This document shows, one piece after another, positions 46,501-57,826 of a stretch of 64,000 nucleotides of DNA. Under the pieces are notes generated by a model. That model made no database searches and was not told the DNA's origin. It was given only the letters and a program-made list of their open reading frames with translations. Source of the DNA: Onthophagus taurus. Its lineage: Eukaryota; Arthropoda; Insecta; Coleoptera; Scarabaeidae. The stretch lies in contig NC_091967.1 in NCBI RefSeq assembly GCF_036711975.1, forward strand, positions 7,998,001 to 8,062,000, read 5' to 3'. Made by a program: the position numbers and the translations under genes. The stretch's first letter is position 1, and each line of letters opens with the position of its first letter.

Positions 46501-49500
46501 AATATAAAATTATTACATTTTTAACATTTTTTAGATTGCAAAAAAGAAAAATCTTTGTTACAACATAGTATTGGACATAGGAAAATTCCAATTCCACCAA
46601 AAAATACATCGAAAACTTTACTTTGGGGTGTTACAGGGGAACAAGAATGGACGCCGGCTTTAACGACAGGTACTTGGTGTATTTACATGAGAAAATGATC
46701 GAAATCAATTTAAGAAAATGTGTATATGGGGGCTTGAAATCGTGCAATATTCCATTTTTAATACTAATTAATTTCATTTCAACTCAAATGTTTTTATAGG
46801 AGTTGAACTGGTGTATTTAATTTTTTTGCCGGGTTATTCATGATACAATTGTCTTTTTTCGGTTAACCTCATGGCTCTCGACTACTGGACACAACATCTG
46901 CAAGCAGTTAATGAAGTACTTATAGGTGAAGTCATTAGAAAATTAGTTCAAATAACTTTTTGTGTTTATTTATTTCTTGGTTTTTCTAATTTCTTGCTTA
47001 AAATAACGCTTTCCTTAAACTAACCTAACTTTTAATATTTTGACAGCTATTTTAGTTAGATTTTTTTTAGGGTTAGATTTAGCTGTCAAAATATTGCTTC
47101 TTTTTTATTATTATTTATTTCAATAACTAATTTGTCCACGACTACCTTATAAATGAGTTTTCTGAAATAACAGGGTTTTTCACGGAGTGAATAATAGCGG
47201 AGAATAATCATTATTCATTTGTAATCAACTTGACAAACGTCAAAAATCAAAAAACGTCAATTTAATTTAATTTTTTAGACTTTCTAACATTGAAAAAACG
47301 TAAACAAATCCCTTTTTTTGTATGATTTAAACATAAATTAATTAATTTTCGTAAAATGACGTTTCATAAAATTGACATTTAATTTTGACAAATTGTTGTG
47401 AAGTTGGTTACAGTTGGTAACATTGAATTTGTGTCACATTGACGTTTAAAGTTTATTCAAAAATTTATTTAAAAAAATAAATTTATGGAATCAATTTCAA
47501 CAGTAGTCGTGGACAAAGTATAGTATTCTACTCATATATAATAGCCTATAATGCTCGTTTAATAATATACTATTATTATTTCAACAATAAGGTGTTGATT
47601 GGAAGTCGTTAACAATTCCTGCTTGCCTTCCGATAACAACGGATTATTTCCCGGATGGACGATCTTTACAATTTGATTACGTTGTTTCGTTGTACAACCT
47701 TTTACCGGACGATGTAAATGCGGATTTTTCCCAGCAAAGAGTCGGTTATAAGAAACCTCTAACAACAAATGAGGTGTTTAACGAGTTGATCTCGCAACGA
47801 TTAGCGCAAGGATTTCAATTGGTGTTAATGCCGAGTATGAAGAAAAGTTGTTCTTCGGTTTTACGGAGAAAAGCTTCGGATGGGGATCAAACTTATATTT
47901 TATCGATTGGGAGATTATTCCATAAAATTGCGTTATCTGGGAAGAATATTGAAGTAACTAGATATAGACCAAGGTAAATAATTTTATTTTAAATATTAAA
48001 AATGAATTGAAACTTAACCTCCAGGCATCCTTATCCTGGTTTTAAATACCAATATCAATATCGATTTTATGCTCCTCATCATGATAATTACGAGGAATCA
48101 TATGCATCATTTACAACGGAAAAATTGGAACATTATAATTGGAATTACGTTGATCATTACATTTGTACTCGTGGGGATACTGATTTTCCTTTGGATTGTT
48201 CGTTAAAATTTTGGAGGTAAATATGTTTTATTTTGAGATTAAGTTAATTTAAAATTATTTATTTATAGGTTTAAAATTTTTTTGTTGCCTTTAAACAACG
48301 CCGCAACTAAACGTATATTGGAAGGATCGCAACGTTGCGACATTTACACTCCATTGACACCCTCTGAACACCAATTAATGGTGGAAGGATTTTTAAAATT
48401 CACAGAAGCCGTTGTTAATAAAATTAAGAGACACAGCGCTACGAAGAAACCTAGGGTTTGTCTAAATGTGCTTCTAAATCTATTTTCTTCCTTCTTCTTT
48501 ACACATTTTTATGTTTTCTTTTTTTAGAAAGCTTTGTTTTCATTACTCTTAGTTACCCCGTTTAATCGAAATAGTTTTATTATTAATTTAGCAACAATTC
48601 CATCTAGATTTAGATCTGCATGAGAACGTTGCCACCCCCCACATTTTTTTGCATGTTGTTGTAGATGTCTCTGAGCGTTATAAACTGCAGCGTGCCGTTG
48701 GCGCAACCGCGCCGTTATAGCATGAGCGCCGTTAACCAGGTACTTTTTACACTAATTTATACAAAGATTTGGAAATATTTTAAAATCTCTTAAAAGTTAA
48801 AGTCTCTTAAAGAACATTTTTTTAATCATTTTGACATTTGAAACGTCAAACTTTTTATTTGGCGATTTAAACGTCAAAATTGCTTTAACCACAAAAAATT
48901 TTGCTTAAATATCATAATATTTATTTACACGCTTAATTTTACGTATTTTTAAGTCTTTCTTTTTGTTGCACAGTTAGAAGCTTTAAAAATGATCATTGAT
49001 TAATTCTTAAATATTTCTCAGTCTATTTATTTTTTTAATTATTTTTTAATTTATTAACAATATTGTGTCACTAATATTTTTTTGTGTCTCTAATCAATTT
49101 TATTTCAGACATCGTCTACTAATTCACCGTTCAGGGAACGTTTGGGTAGCAATCGGCTCCCGGAAAGATCGCGGCCCAGGTTGGAAAACGTTTTTAATAA
49201 AGCTACCGGTTTTTTTTTGAGTTTTATGTTAATAATTTCTTGCAGCTTGCGTTGTTTGTATTTTATTATTATAACTTTCTAATGCGGTTTAATGGCGGAG
49301 AAAGAAAAAGGGAGCATGTTAATGGGGACTTTTTTTTATATATTTACCCTTTAACGCACTTTAATTCTTTTTTAATCATAATTAATTCGTTTTTGTTAAG
49401 TTTTATCTTAAAAGAAGCTTTTACATAACCTAAATATTTGATATAATTTGAGTTAAAAGTGGTGCTTTAAAGGGTTACTCTAACATAATTTTTTTAAATT

Positions 49501-52175
49501 GTTAATTTAAATCACATTTTTGACGTTGTTGAATTATTTTTTTGGTTATGTTGTTTAAATTGCTTGGTTTTTACAGAATACTTCCATTCGCTCTACTGAG
49601 CGGTACGTTGCTAGTGGTCTTAGGTTGGTATTTTTTGCGGAATAAAGCTTTAGTATGCATTTAAAAAAGAATTGATTGATTCAAAGCTTTTGTAGTTTTT
49701 TATTTAATGTAGACGCTTTGAGTTGTGGTTAAATCTATCTTTTCATTCAACATTACTTTATTAATTTTTTTAAATACAGATCAGGTTCGAAAGTAATGGA
49801 AAGAGGACGAGCTTCACCTGCTATTGAAATTTTGCAACAACATTTGTTGGAAAACTCTCAATCTCAAGATACCAACAATGATGAACTGTAATAATTCTTT
49901 ATTTAAGGAGTATAAATAAGTTTTCGTCGTTTGACAAAAGAAGGCTCCACCAGAAAGTTATGGTGAAAAAACCTTGCAGGATTAGTGACTCCGTATGAGC
50001 ATCACAAAGTTTTGTACCGAGTAAGCGTCATTTGTGGGAATTTTTGATACATTTCTTTAATTTGAAGAAAATTATAGTTGAGGCGCATTGATTGCTTGTA
50101 GTGACTTGCACTAGCTTTAAGTGAGTTCATAACAACAGCGTTCAGAAGGAATTGGATAACCTTATGCAATATATTTAATCAATAGACTTTGATTCAGTGC
50201 TTTTGGTAACTCGCGATAAGATGACGGACTCGAGGTCACAAAACGAGGTGCCGCCAACATCAAACGAATCGACGTCAATGTCATTTCTTGTTATTCTCTG
50301 GTAGTGGCTAATGATGTACAATACTTTTAATAAAAAGTAATGTACCATACAATACATTCCTAATTTTTTATAGAAAACGGCGGATCTTATTTGTACTCCT
50401 AAATATCTCATATTTAATTTATTAAATCAAACATTTTTGTAGAGTTTCCACCGATTTAATGTTAAAATCAACAGCGAATTTCTCAGAAATCATTGAAAAC
50501 TTAAAACATCCCCAAAGTGGACTTATTTTAAATCATCCAAATTTACCCCAAAATACATTTATTGCTTCGGATGCTGTAAATTGGTTGATGAATCACATGG
50601 AGGGTGTAACAACTTTAGATCAATCAGTTCAAGTGCGTTATTAATCTTATTAATTCTTTATTAACTCTTAATTCAGAAAATCTAACTTCACTTTTTTGAC
50701 AGTTGCCAATTTTAATACAAATTTCGTTGATTATAGATTTTTATAAATCTCCAACGTGAGCGATTTATTTGTCACGCTTCTGGTGAACCAACAAAACCAT
50801 TTCTTTACGGTTTTTATTTATATTTAATTCAACAAACCGGAAAATCATCGATTGATGAAAGAGACGGGGACTCACCGTGTTATGATATTCAAAGTTTTGA
50901 AAACGAATGGATGGAAGTTGAAGTAAAACCAGCACTAAATTGGGGATTATCTGATGTTACGAATGCTTTAAATATCCCCTCTGCACCATTAAACAACGAT
51001 AACGAAGGGATTCCACATTTTTTAATGGACGATGTTGATGTTGGTTATTTACAAACAGACATTGATGGTAAAAAATGTGTTAATTAATTATCGTACTCGA
51101 TGTCATTATTACAAGTATGCAACCAAATAGGCAAATCGCGTATTGCAATACCAATACTGTGATATTGGTTGCATACTTGCAATGATGACGTCGGTACGAT
51201 AATTAACACACTGTACATATTTTGTATCAATTTATTTTTAGGTCCTTTATATAAAAGGATGTACTTGGATATTGATGTTTCAAGTAAAAGTGATCGTGTT
51301 GAATGGGGTCACGTTAAATATCAAACGTTATTTCGGCCAGATCAAGCTTATGAAATTATTGTTGAATGGTTAACATCTTCGGGATCAATCGTTTCCGAAT
51401 TAGTAATTAATTTTAATAATAAAAATATAGTTATGTTGTTATTTTATTTTTAGTTAAGTGGTTGGTCGAGAAAAGCTCAAGGATCATGTGCTTTACAAAT
51501 AGTACCAATTCCACATGATCCATTAGCTTTACCGTATTCAAGTAAATCAGATCCGTTACGAGGGCCAATTTTTATCCCTTTAAATTTGAATTGTCTGGGA
51601 AAACGTGAATTTTTATTCCGAGAGTTACGTTCGCCTCGGCAAATTGAACGTTTATTTTTATTTCAAGAGGCGATTATTTGTAAATTTGGTTTTATTCCGT
51701 GTTTAACTGAAACGGAAAAGGAATATACTCAGGATCGACAATACGTTCACGCAACTGGAACTGTTTTTATATTAATTTCAAGTCCAATGACGTCAAATAG
51801 ATGTAATAATTTAACAGTTAGGAGTGCGGAACAAACCGATCGGAAATATGGTGCTATTGATGTGATGCCCAGTCCTCACGAGGCGTATATTACTAGACAC
51901 GTTAGTGGGAAAAATAAAGATGATTATGATAATTCAAAAAGGGTGATGTCAAAAATTTTTTAGGTTATGTTTTTTTTTTATTTTTTTTAAATTTTTAGAT
52001 GGGATTTTTATGGTCTTGGAATCACATGATTAGTCGTCGATGGAGAACTAATCCAGCCATCGATAACAATTTCCAAACTAAGTTGTTAAAAGATTTTCGA
52101 CATTTTTGTTTGAATTATGAAAATAGGTTAAAAACGTTTTGGGATGAATGTTGGGAGTTAAAAAGTAACATTTAA
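43520..52175 (+). CDS. Iml1: DEPDC5 / Iml1, GATOR1 subunit, inhibitor of TORC1
   Basis: GATOR1 is the GTPase-activating complex for RagA/B that shuts down TORC1 when amino acids are scarce. Seventeen exons are inferred: 43520-44286, 44341-44785, 45573-45853, 45913-46283, 46335-46475, 46535-46669, 47592-47973, 48025-48216, 48269-48455, 48665-48739, 49109-49179, 49780-49887, 50443-50632, 50737-51067, 51242-51402, 51454-51942, 51999-52175, giving 1500 aa (human 1603). Landmarks: N-terminal NPKDF...EGDIVEI, then [31 protein letters not shown], a serine-rich linker, the DEP domain (VSTDLMLKS ... [11 protein letters not shown]), then VEWGHVKYQ and C-terminal GFLWSWNHM. Exons 10-11 encode a non-conserved linker and are the least certain; exon 4 depends on a weak GTACGG donor after exon 3. 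Two introns share a 335-bp repeat. Confidence 0.94.
45165..45502. repeat. Intronic repeat copy 1, DEPDC5 intron 2
   Basis: It aligns along its whole length with 47242-47575. Shared words include TGTTGTGAAGTT or similar, GGTTACAGTTGGTAACATTG, AAATAAATTTATGGAATC, AGTCGTGGACAAA and AATAATATACTATT. No inverted ends or coding frame were seen. Confidence 0.9.
47242..47575. repeat. Intronic repeat copy 2, DEPDC5 intron 6
   Basis: This is the second copy of the segment at 45165-45502, about 85-90 percent alike by eye, in the same orientation. It ends only 16 bp before exon 7, so it contributes the branch-point region and most of the sequence before the 3' splice site of that intron. Confidence 0.9.
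51077..51212. mobile_element. Fold-back MITE, about 136 bp, in DEPDC5 intron 14
   Basis: Left arm GTGTTAATTAATTATCGTAC ... ACAAGTATGCAACCA and right arm TGGTTGCATACTTGC ... GTACGATAATTAACAC are inverted complements over about 45 bp, with few mismatches. The loop itself contains a smaller inverted pair (TATTG / CAATA words). There is no coding content. It fills most of the 174-bp intron and should fold into a long hairpin in the pre-mRNA. Confidence 0.88.
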
Positions 52176-52428
52176 ATATTTTAAGCATAGAATTATATTG
52201 ATAATAAACGTATTTGTTCAATTAAAACTAGTTTTTTTTAATTTTTAATAATTTCAAGCTTTTATTTTTTTTTAAATTTTATGTTGGCAACATTTATTTG
52301 TTTGCTCAATAACGCCTGAAAGCTTCAAAGAAATTTAATCTGTCACAATTCGAAATTATACATGATAAGATTTATAAAAACAACTTAATATTTTGTTAGA
52401 AACTAACATATAAAAAAACTTATAAAGA

Positions 52429-53010
52429 ATGGGAGATGAAGCGAAAGAAGGTGAAGTTAAAAAGGTCGTTCATACATACCCTTTAGTAAGGGTGAGTCAT
52501 TTTTCGGTTTATCGATTTTTTTATAACAGAACATCTAAATTATGATTTCTCGAAAAAATAATAACGTAAAATTAATGATAAATTGTTGTATTGTAGTATT
52601 GTGATATGTCCGAAGAAGCTAAACAAGAAATTGTTGAATTAGTTGTTACAGCATGTGAAAAATTTGCGGATAACAATGAAGTAAGTTACAATTATTTATT
52701 TAAAAACTCAAAAAATGTTAAATTTTATTAATATAAGGTACTTGTGCCAAATAAGGCAAAATTTTTTGTTAATAGTAGCAGCATATCAGGTCCTTATAGC
52801 AATAAATGTTTGATGACATTTTTTTTTGAATTTCACATTTATAATTAGGCAGCAGCAAAAATGGTAAAAGAACAAATGGATAAAAAACTCGGTCCCCCTT
52901 TTAATGTGGTAATAGGAGAAGGATTCGGTTTTGAAATCAGTTATGAAGCTAAAAATTTATTGTACATGTTTTTTGGAGGAAATTTAGCAGTGGTTATATG
53001 GAAATGTTAA
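52429..53010 (+). CDS. DNAL4: Dynein light chain 4, axonemal (DNAL4)
   Basis: This member of the DYNLL/LC8-like family is found in outer-arm axonemal dynein of cilia and sperm flagella. Three exons are inferred: 52429-52491, 52597-52680, 52849-53010, giving 102 aa (human 105). MGDEAKEGEVKKVVHTYPLV is followed by CDMSEEAKQEIVELVVTACE, the paired AAAKMVKEQMDKKLGPPF and the C-terminal GEGFGFEISYE ... LLYMFFGGNLAVVIWKC, which follow the known DNAL4 sequence closely and differ from the LC8 end. It sits 253 bp after DEPDC5 and converges on Git. Confidence 0.95.
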
Positions 53011-53399
53011 ACAAAATTTAAACAAGAATCAAAAATAATAAAAAACGTGTATGGAGTGAAATATATTTTTAATAAATTTTTAAATATTTTTATAACAACA
53101 CTACGGAAAGAAGAAAAAATAGGATTAATATTCATAAAAATACTTTAACTTTTTTCTCTTTCTTTATACATAATATATTTTGTAAATAATAATATAGATT
53201 TCTATTAATTATTCAGTCAGTGTATATAAAACCTTATTTAATTTGTTTAAATTAAATCTGAATATTATTTGAGTCAAATTTTGCGACTCATTACTTAATA
53301 AAACTGTTATTAAATTATTAAAAAGAATACTATAACGTTATCGATTCTTCCTTTCTTCATTTTTATTGCACCTCCTTATTTCTTTATGTTAATTACACC
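53011..53399. other. Convergent 3' UTR interval, DNAL4 / Git
   Basis: This AT-rich 389-bp span lies between two facing stop codons. AATAAA occurs right after the DNAL4 stop (about 53026-53042), and TTTATT words toward 53400 can serve Git on the other strand. Nothing else seen. Confidence 0.5.
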
Positions 53400-56300
53400 T
53401 TAACCACTATTATATTTTGTAACAATCTGTTTCGTTTCTTTAGCTATTTCATAAGCCCATTCTCTAATCCCTTGAAAACATAACTGCGATTGTTGTTGAT
53501 CCCCCGTTTTATTAGCTTTAACAAAATTTGAACAAGCACTCTGTAAACGATAAACATTATCCAATAAATTTCGAGTTGCCTCAGTTTTATTTTCAACCGG
53601 AATATTTGCAACTAACGCTAAAACAGCCACTTTAATCTTCTCAGATTGCGTTAAACATTGATCTCGAGCATTTGTATCTTGAGCACTTTGCATCAATTGT
53701 TGAATTGCTTTAGTTATTTGTTCTGTACAATATAAAATCGGATTTCCGTATGAATTTGTGTTGTATAAACTCGTTGTTGTCCGCATTTGATTTTCTGTGT
53801 TATGTTTTAATTGATTTTTTATATTCTGCCAATTTGGGGTTTTTAAGCCTTCGCGAGTTTCGTACATACTTAACGGACGGATTTGTCTCCTATTTCTTAA
53901 ATCAACGGGAGATGCTGGAATTTGACCGTTAACGAATTTAGATTCACTTAAAAACCCGTCCAAGGAACTACACCCACTATCAATTCCATTAAAACTATGT
54001 AAAGAATTCGTTTCGGCGTGCGATAATCGCGTTCTTAACTCAGTATTTTCCGAATTTAATTTCTCAATAACCGCCTTTAAATTCACCACTTCTTGTTGTA
54101 GAGTTGAAATTTTTGTATCAGACATTTCTAATTTCTTCGTTAATTCAACCACTTCAACTTTTTCTTCTTTTAAGCAAAACATATTGTCGTTATCGTCTTT
54201 TCTTATTAAATTTTTTCCATCAATATCATTTTTCTACAAAAAAATTATTTATTTTTAATAATTAATTATTAGACTTTAAAAATTTTTTACGTCTTCATTA
54301 TCAGCAACTATGGCGTAATCATCATCTGATGCGACTGAATCATAAAGTGGATCATCATCAGTTAATTGCGAAACTTCTCTCAATTTCGGTAAATTAATTC
54401 CTTTGTTAATTAAGGAAACTAAATGTTAAAATTAATTATTTTCTTTATTAATTTTGAAATAAACTCACCTCGTTCCGATGCAATTATTCGCCGTTGCGTG
54501 TCAACCAAAATATCGTAAACTAAAGCCCTTAATTCGGGGGACAGAAATTTACCTAATTTTTGTCTGCTTTGATTTCGAGTTCTCGATAATGTTTTATCAA
54601 CAGGAAGAAACGGCGTTGCGTTTAATTTAACCGAATCTGAGCTACTTAACCAAACTAATAATAAAAAAAAGTTAAGTTAGAATTTTTTTGTTACATTTCT
54701 TTTTGTACTTACGAATGTTATTTCCATTTAGTAAGCAAAAATGATTTTATTTTTCTGTTTAATATAAATTAATCAAATTTTAAATGATACTTACTCGCTT
54801 CGATTTCTCTCCGATCGATTTCGTCGTAAACATCAGCAACTAATTCTTCAAATAATCGATTTGGTAACTAAAATTAATACAATATTAATAATCTATACAA
54901 TAGAAATACATAAAATCTCGATATAACGGATTAATATGGCGAAGGGAGTGTCCATTATAGCCAAAAGTGCGTTATAGAATCTTTCTAGATTAGTTTTAGG
55001 TCAATAGAAATATACAACTATCTAACGCTTAGTAACAACTAAAACTAGGGCTAACACTAGCCTAGAACTAATATTCCGATTTAGCTGAACGTCTCTTAAG
55101 ACGACTAAAATATGTTTATGAATATGTTATATGTTTGTGTCATGAATTTACTATTTTTTGAAGAATAAGACTCGATCTATCGGTTGACACTGCAAGCACA
55201 CATTCGATATTACAAAATTATATAAAAAAAGACCACGAAAAAGAAATTAAATTAATATTAAATTGTCAGACTACAAGTACACTGTTTGTTATGTTGGAGC
55301 GATTCATATTATTAGAAAAATGCGCACGTAAAGCAATGTTTGACATAAAAGAGCCTTTCCTTGTAGATTCAGAGTACGAACTTATTAAAGCCTTAGTAAC
55401 CATATTGGAACCGGCAAAGCTAACTGTAAAAGCCTTATATTAGCGGTGTATTGCACTAGGAAAAGCAGATATAGCTTCACAATTTATGATAAATGAGATA
55501 GAAGAACAAAATATGTTTGAAAATGTCTAAATAAAGACAACAAAGCCACCTGTCCAGTTAACTAAGAATGCATTCATTACATTGATCCAGGAAATTGATA
55601 TATTCAATAATGGCGGTAGTATGGATAAAAATCTTCAATTCGCTTTTGAATGTTTGAAAACTATTCCACCAACTAGTGTGGAATTGGAACGTGCTTCTCT
55701 TGAACACAACATTTAGATCTCATTTAGGAGATAAAACAATAGATAAATTGATTGTTCTGCGACAGTTCTTTAAAAATAGTTACTATCCGGTTGGGTTGGG
55801 CAAACAGCAACAACTCTTCAACTCTGTTCCGATTGGCCGAAACCCCCCTCTCCCCGCATGGTTTATTTCTGTTTCTCTTTAATTTGTAATTCCATTAAAT
55901 CGCCCTTAAAAAATTAGGAAGTCCTAATTTTGAAAAACTGATAACGGATTCCGACCTGAATCCGACAAGCGACATGATTTGACATATTTTGGTAAAAACC
56001 GCGTTGAAATCCACCACGTTGTTTTCGAAATAACCAAATCCTACTAAACCGCGATTTTCCGCGAAACTATATGGAATATTGAAAAAATAAAATATGCCCC
56101 ACATTAAGAACACATCGATTTACCACCAGTTCAAATTTGAAATCTTTTCATCAAATAGTTTTGGAGAAAAAAAATCGCAAAGTAGACAAAGTTGCTGGCA
56201 CTCTCAAAAATCAGGTAGTTTATTCACTTAACTCGCGATAAAAGAAAAAACGCGGACCCGAAAATTTTCAAATTAACATGTGATACGCAGAAATGTTCAC

Positions 56301-57826
56301 TGATTACAATAAACTTTACCGCAATTTTTTTCATCGAGTGGTTACGAAGATATTGACCCCTAATGTGAGGAGCCTTGGCTTTTTGCATGGATAGTAGTGT
56401 TAGTTCAATAAAAATAGACAACAATCTAATGTTGCAAAGCAACTAAAGCTAGCACTAGAACCAACACTAGACTTAAAACTAAAAACATTCAAGTTTAGGC
56501 GAACGTCTCTTAAGACAGTTAAACCTGAATGTTTCTAGTTCTAGTGTTAGTTATACTTTTAGTTCAATAAAAATGCAGAACTATCATCCTTAATTTATAC
56601 ATCATATAGACAACTCAGGGAATACCCAGAGTTTAGATAATATTATAACTTAAAAATATTTTGTCTGTTATATCGAGATTATCCTGTAAAACCAACTTGC
56701 TTTTTTAAGTTTATTGTTAATAATTTGATCAGATTTTGGTCCGTTATTTGGAATAAGGAAATGAACTCCATTTTGATGATCTGGTTTCCGCTGGCACAAA
56801 TAAACACTCAATTTATCAGTGACTTCATATTGCATTTCCATTAAACGAATCATTAAATCTTTATGACCCTTTTGCCTTAAACAAATATTATTAAAAAAAA
56901 ATTTAAAGGTGATTTAAAAATTAATTTACTTTGCGTAATCTATAGGGGTTTTTCCATGTAAATCGGGGTATGTAGGGTCTGCTCCATAAACGACTAATAA
57001 TTCTGCTTGTAAAACTTGATTTTTCTTAGCTGCTACGTGCAAAGGTGTGGTTCCTTTTTCCTTAAAACAACTTTATTAGTTATAAAATATTATTTAAACG
57101 TTTATTTATTACATCATGAAAAAAATTTGGGTCAGCCCCTTGGATTAATAGTCTGAATGATGTATCCAAATTATTAGTGCGAACACTAGCATGAAGTTGT
57201 TTACCCAATTCATTTTCGACGCATAAAAGACCATCTTCATTATTAGGACGGAATACAAATAAACATTGTTCATGCTTTTCATTAATAAAAACGGCTTTCG
57301 TACTAAAAAAAATACGAATTATTTAATAGCAATTCTTAAAATGACGAATATAAAAACATTTTAGGTTAAAATTTTGACAGATAATTTTAAGGTTAGGTTT
57401 GCGATAATTACTCTAAAGGATCTCTTGGATTTGGTTTCTTTTTGTTCAGTTTTGATCCATTTTCTAATAAAGTATGTTCCCACATATTATTTACTCCACT
57501 ATTATTTAAAGTTTGGACCATCTAAAAATATTTAATTTATTAATAAATAACGTTTTTGTTACATTTTTTCATTACCGTTAATAAATTTCCATTCCATGTA
57601 CTTTGATGTAACGATTTCACTTGAGAAATGTGTCTACCAAGATTACGGTGAATACAACAACATTCGACGCATAATAATATACCTCGATTAACGGAAGCCC
57701 AAGTGGGATCTTAAAAAAAAGGGGGCGATTATTTCATTTCAATTTGAATTAAATTTTGGTACCGTTAGCACCACAATCGGCACAAACGTCCGTATTTGTA
57801 GGTCGGGACTTCGCCCTGCTGCTCAT
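53400..57826 (-). CDS. Git: Git, ArfGAP and ankyrin-repeat scaffold (GIT1/2)
   Basis: GIT proteins inactivate Arf GTPases and join PIX, PAK and paxillin at adhesions and synapses. Ten exons are inferred: 57826-57763, 57709-57576, 57521-57412, 57302-57113, 57060-56930, 56875-56701, 54867-54795, 54654-54469, 54418-54291, 54233-53400, giving 674 aa. The ArfGAP zinc finger is CADC-16 residues-CVEC with the arginine finger in HRNLGRHIS. Ankyrin repeats follow ([34 protein letters not shown]). Two Spa2-homology repeats include [19 protein letters not shown] and [20 protein letters not shown], then YDSVASDDD, a coiled coil, and a C-terminal helical bundle ([14 protein letters not shown]) for paxillin binding. 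Intron 6 is GC-AG: the only in-phase donor is AAA|GCAAGT at 56700. A 1.8 kb transposon lies in that intron. Confidence 0.95.
54907..56688. mobile_element. Tigger-like element, 1.78 kb, with a hAT relic inside, in Git intron 6
   Basis: Ends TACATAAAATCTCGATATAA, continuing CGG, at the left and TGTTATATCGAGAT...CCTGTA at the right are inverted repeats of the family at 24982 and 29895. Palindromic cores near 55065-55115 and 56470-56545 (both with GAACGTCTCTTAAGAC) lie inside each end. The middle contains a hAT transposase fragment, so a second element landed in the first or the two are mosaic. The right end is 12 bp from the exon 6 donor. Confidence 0.8.
55291..55790 (+). pseudogene. hAT-superfamily transposase relic
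   Basis: The translated segment gives [20 protein letters not shown], then [16 protein letters not shown] and [15 protein letters not shown], typical of the hAT catalytic core end. After a stop it gives [15 protein letters not shown] and, one frame over, [19 protein letters not shown], the C-terminal dimerisation segment. At least two stops and one frame change show it is dead. The N-terminal zinc finger and most of the RNase-H fold are missing. Confidence 0.8.

Noticed and set aside
49578-49627. Possible extra DEPDC5 exon flanked by splice-like signals
   Set aside because: Its hydrophobic product ([15 protein letters not shown]) does not fit the protein, and its end phase does not match the next exon.
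54716-54762. Possible mini-exon in Git with AG acceptor and GTAAGT donor
   Set aside because: Including it creates an immediate stop, while direct joining of 54795 to 54654 gives EAIWLSSS, which follows the family.
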